This document shows positions 61,143 through 64,000 of a stretch of 64,000 bases of DNA, one piece after another (the stretch's first letter is position 1; each line of letters begins with the position of its first letter). The DNA is taken from assembly GCF_002119765.1 (NCBI RefSeq), contig NZ_CP021112.1, forward strand, positions 3,032,501-3,096,500. The letters are read 5' to 3'. A model generated the notes under the pieces. The model was not told the origin of the DNA and ran no database searches. It worked only from the letters and a program-made list of their open reading frames with translations. Position numbers and translations under genes: made by a program. This stretch comes from Pseudorhodoplanes sinuspersici. Lineage in GTDB: Bacteria > Pseudomonadota > Alphaproteobacteria > Rhizobiales > Xanthobacteraceae.

Positions 61143-62921
61143 GTGACACGTGCATTTCGTCTCATTGTCATTGGCTTGTTTGCAGTCGCCATTGCTGCCG
61201 TTCCGTTGCTGTTTGATGGGTTCATTGTCACACTTCTGAATTATATCGGGATCTATACGCTGATCACGCTTGGCCTCGTGCTGCTAACCGGTTGCGGTGG
61301 CATCACATCGTTCGGGCAGGCGGCCTTTGTCGGCATCGGCGCTTACGCCACTGCCTATCTCACGACCGCGATAGGCTGGTCGCCGTGGATAGGTCTGTTG
61401 GTCGCAATCGCGTTGACGAGCTTTGTCGCGCTCGCGCTCGGATACATTACGCTGCATCTCGGCGGTCACTATCTGCCGCTGACGACGATTGCATGGGGTG
61501 TCGCGATCTATCTGAGCTTCGGAAACTTTCAGTTTCTCGGCGCGCATGGCGGCATTGGCGATATCCCGCCGGTGTCGCTATTCGGTTACGCCTTCGATGA
61601 GCCGCAGAAGCTCTATTATATCATCTGGGCGTTTTGCGGCGTAGCGTTGATCGCAGCGGCTAACCTTCTGCGATCGCGCCAGGGGCGCGCCATCCGCGCA
61701 CTGCGTGGCGGCAAGGGCATGTCCGAAAGCCTTGGCATCGACGTGTTCTGGGTGCGATTATGCGTGTTCGTCATCGCGGCAGCGCTCGCCGGTGTTTCCG
61801 GCTGGCTGTATGCGCATATGACGCGCTTTGTCAGCCCGGCTCCGTTCGATCTGAAAGCCGGTATCGAGTATCTGTTGATGGCGGTGCTCGGCGGTGCCGG
61901 TACGATCAGCGGTGCTCTCGTCGGCGCGGCGGCAGTCGCTCTCGCCAAGAACTGGTTGCAGGATTTGTTGCCGCATATCACGAGCAACAGCGCCAACCTC
62001 GAGATTGTGGTATTCGGTTGTCTGTTCATCCTGCTGCTGCACAAGTCGCGTAGCGGTATCGTTCCCCTGGTGCGCCAATATTTGCCGTTCAAGACCGACA
62101 TGACAGCTCCGCCCGCAAAAGGAAGCGGAGTGAGCCTGCCGGAGATTGCGCCGCCCGGCCGTGGCAGCGTCTTGCTCAACGTGGACGGCATGACCAAGCG
62201 GTTCGGCGGCCTCGTCGCCGTCGATAATGTGAGCTTCGAGGTGAAAGCCGGCACGATCACTGCGCTGATCGGCCCAAACGGCGCAGGGAAAAGCACGAGC
62301 TTCAATCTCATCACCGGTGCATTGAAGCTCACCGCTGGCCACGTGACATTTGCGGGCCGTGATCTTTCCGGGGTCAAGCCGCATGAAGTCGTGTCGCTTG
62401 GCATGGCGCGTACCTTCCAGCATGTGAAACTGCGACCGACCATGACGCTGCTCGAAAACGTAATGCTTGGTTGTTACCAGCGCACGCGATCGGGCTTCAT
62501 CGCCGGCGCGCTGAAGCTCGATGGTGTCGAGGAACGTGCCGTCTACAATGAGGCGATGCGTGAGCTTGAGCGGGTCGGCCTTGCCGACAAGGCACATGAT
62601 CTGGCGGGTAATCTCGCTCTCGGGCAGCAGCGCGTGCTGGAAGTGGCGCGCGCCCTTGCAGCCGGTCCGCTGCTGATCATGCTGGATGAGCCCGCGGCCG
62701 GTCTGCGGAGCCTTGAGAAGAAGGCGCTGGCCGAATTGCTGCGCGGCCTGCGTGCCGATGGCAAGAGTATCCTGCTTGTCGAGCATGATATGGATTTCGT
62801 CATGAGCCTCGCCGATCGTGTGGTCGTGCTGGATTTCGGGAAGAAGCTTGCCGAAGGTGCGCCGGCCGAAATCCAGGCCAATCCAGCCGTGCAGGAAGCC
62901 TATCTCGGGAGCATCGAATGA
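61143..62921 (+). CDS. Fused LivM permease and LivG ATPase
   Basis: A 592-residue fusion. Residues 1-320 form a LivM-like permease (GLVLLTGCGGITSFGQAAFV, LGGHYLPLTTIAWGVAIYL). A short Pro/Ala/Ser linker (about 320-340) leads to a LivG ATPase with Walker A GPNGAGKST (about 376-384), GMARTFQHVKLRPTMTLLEN, signature LALGQQ, Walker B LIMLDEPAAGL and LVEHDMDFVMSLADR. Such fusions are known in rhizobial Liv-type systems. It fixes a 1:1 ratio of channel and ATPase. The stop overlaps livF by 4 bases. Confidence 0.93.
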   Translation: MTRAFRLIVIGLFAVAIAAVPLLFDGFIVTLLNYIGIYTLITLGLVLLTGCGGITSFGQAAFVGIGAYATAYLTTAIGWSPWIGLLVAIALTSFVALALGYITLHLGGHYLPLTTIAWGVAIYLSFGNFQFLGAHGGIGDIPPVSLFGYAFDEPQKLYYIIWAFCGVALIAAANLLRSRQGRAIRALRGGKGMSESLGIDVFWVRLCVFVIAAALAGVSGWLYAHMTRFVSPAPFDLKAGIEYLLMAVLGGAGTISGALVGAAAVALAKNWLQDLLPHITSNSANLEIVVFGCLFILLLHKSRSGIVPLVRQYLPFKTDMTAPPAKGSGVSLPEIAPPGRGSVLLNVDGMTKRFGGLVAVDNVSFEVKAGTITALIGPNGAGKSTSFNLITGALKLTAGHVTFAGRDLSGVKPHEVVSLGMARTFQHVKLRPTMTLLENVMLGCYQRTRSGFIAGALKLDGVEERAVYNEAMRELERVGLADKAHDLAGNLALGQQRVLEVARALAAGPLLIMLDEPAAGLRSLEKKALAELLRGLRADGKSILLVEHDMDFVMSLADRVVVLDFGKKLAEGAPAEIQANPAVQEAYLGSIE

Positions 62922-63640
62922 ACGCGATGCTCGAAGCAAAAAACCTGTCGGTCTCCTACGGCAAGCTGAATGCGGTGAAGGATGTCAGCTTCGCCGTTGA
63001 GGAGGGAAAAATCGTCACCATCATCGGCCCGAACGGTGCCGGCAAGACGACGCTGCTCAAGTCTCTGATGGGGCAATTGCCGGCAACTGGCCGGATTATC
63101 TATCGTGGCGAAGACATCGGTGATGCGCAGGTCGAAAGGCGCGTTGAGCGGGGCGTTGTTCTCGTTCCCGAAACGCGCGAACTGTTCACCGACATGGTGG
63201 TGGCGGACAATCTTCTGCTTGGTGCCTACATTCACCGGCGCAACGGCGCGCAGGTGAAAGAGGACCTTGAGAAAGTCTATACGCTGTTTCCACGGCTGCG
63301 CGAACGGCGGGAGCAGCTTGCCGGTACGCTATCGGGCGGTGAACGGCAGATGCTGGCGCTCGGTCGTGCGCTGATGGGACGCCCGAAACTTCTGATGCTG
63401 GATGAGCCAAGTCTTGGTCTCGCACCGATCATCGTGCGCGAGATCTTCAAGATCATCACACAGCTCGGTGCGCAGGGCGTGACGATGTTGCTGGTCGAGC
63501 AGAATGCGCGTGCTGCGCTGGAAACCGCCGATTACGGCTATGTGCTGGAGTCGGGTGAGGTCGTGCATCAAGGCAAGGCATCCGAGCTGATGCGGGACCC
63601 GAAGGTGATGGCAACCTATCTCGGCAAAAGCGCGTCGTAA
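62918..63640 (+). CDS. Branched-chain-type ABC ATPase (LivF)
   Basis: A 240-residue ATPase with Walker A GPNGAGKTT (37-45), VERGVVLVPETRELFTDMVV, signature LSGGE (LSGGERQMLALGRAL), Walker B LLMLDEPSLGLAP and LLVEQNARAALETADYGYVL. It works with the ATPase part of the fused gene. The acyl-CoA dehydrogenase gene follows 50 bases later on the same strand, suggesting the imported compound is activated to a CoA ester. Confidence 0.93.
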   Translation: MNAMLEAKNLSVSYGKLNAVKDVSFAVEEGKIVTIIGPNGAGKTTLLKSLMGQLPATGRIIYRGEDIGDAQVERRVERGVVLVPETRELFTDMVVADNLLLGAYIHRRNGAQVKEDLEKVYTLFPRLRERREQLAGTLSGGERQMLALGRALMGRPKLLMLDEPSLGLAPIIVREIFKIITQLGAQGVTMLLVEQNARAALETADYGYVLESGEVVHQGKASELMRDPKVMATYLGKSAS

Positions 63641-63690
63641 GAGCGTGTGGCGGACAGTATCCGCTCCGATGGAAAGAACAGGAGTGAAAC

Positions 63691-64000
63691 GTGGATTTTT
63701 CTTTCTCCGAAGAGCAGATTCTTTTGCGCGACAGCGTCCGCAAATTGATGGAGCGGGTCGCAACGCCGGAGTATGTGGCCAAGCTGGATCGTGAGCGCGC
63801 CTATCCGCATGAATTGTTCGAGGCGTGGACCGCGGCCGGTCTCTTCGGGCTTCCCTTCTCCGAAGACCTCGGCGGCGCTGACGGCAACGTGCTCGATCTT
63901 GCGCTGGTGTCGGAAGAGATTGGCCGCACCAGTGCCGACCTCGTGATGGCCTATGCGGGCGCGCTCTTCTGCGGACTGACGGTGGCGCGCAAAGGCTCCG
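63691..64000 (+). CDS. Acyl-CoA dehydrogenase, N-terminal part
   Basis: The frame starts at a GTG (63691) with AGGAG seven bases upstream and runs off the window after 103 codons. DFSFSEEQILLRDSVRKLME is the standard acyl-CoA dehydrogenase N-terminal helix, and GLFGLPFSEDLGGADGNVLD the next conserved block. The FAD- and substrate-binding regions are outside the window. It probably oxidises the CoA ester of the compound imported by the Liv-type system before it. Confidence 0.88.
   Translation, partial: MDFSFSEEQILLRDSVRKLMERVATPEYVAKLDRERAYPHELFEAWTAAGLFGLPFSEDLGGADGNVLDLALVSEEIGRTSADLVMAYAGALFCGLTVARKGS

Overview
The window reads as chromosomal DNA of a GC-rich alphaproteobacterium, most likely a Hyphomicrobiales (Rhizobiales) member near Bradyrhizobium, Rhodopseudomonas or Pseudolabrys. 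The signs are a 339-residue class I IlvC, a GEAS variant at the ThDP site of IlvI, an Rrf2 regulator beside the sulfate operon, several orphan Bug-type binding proteins, and 'CATTCCGGGG...' type intergenic palindromes. The assignment rests on gene content and style only. No phage gene, integrase, transposase or CRISPR array was seen.

Region 1 (1-10.8 kb) is mostly core biosynthesis. It holds the edge of a DUF155 gene, a secreted CsbD-like protein, a decayed TonB receptor, ilvI and ilvH, a LysE exporter, an Rrf2 regulator, the sulfate importer sbp-cysTWA, and ilvC. ilvI has a complete attenuator: a sigma70-like promoter, a 21-codon leader peptide containing Leu-Leu-Ile-Val, and an intrinsic terminator. 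The sulfate operon is preceded by a TGA-N9-TCA inverted repeat that suits control by the neighbouring Rrf2 protein.

Region 2 (10.8-35.2 kb) is mixed. It has two orphan Bug binding proteins, one in a Bug-MarR-metallohydrolase operon with palindromic operators. It also has an OpuF-like osmolyte importer with a fused permease/receptor, an SsuABC-type importer, a membrane GMC dehydrogenase complex (small subunit, flavoprotein, triheme cytochrome c), pdxY, PhzF, NUDIX and PPK2 genes, and leuA with a Leu-rich leader peptide. A TRAP-TAXI importer follows, flanked by two small LTXXQ-type envelope proteins, then a small membrane protein and tRNA-Lys(CTT).

Region 3 (35.2-64 kb) looks like uptake and catabolism of unknown organic compounds. 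A branched-chain-type ABC importer sits with an acyl-CoA-dehydrogenase-like flavoenzyme. HyuA, HyuB and a CocE-like hydrolase form an overlapping operon. A stand-alone MetE-like barrel, a kynurenine-formamidase-like cyclase and an FAH-family enzyme follow. Two paralogous NMT1/SsuA-like receptors share one ATPase-permease-permease set, and a second Liv-type importer has LivM fused to LivG. Three TetR and one GntR regulator, most beside a candidate palindromic operator, suggest several separately induced modules. The 40-57 kb block is the best candidate for an undescribed catabolic pathway; its substrate cannot be read from sequence alone.
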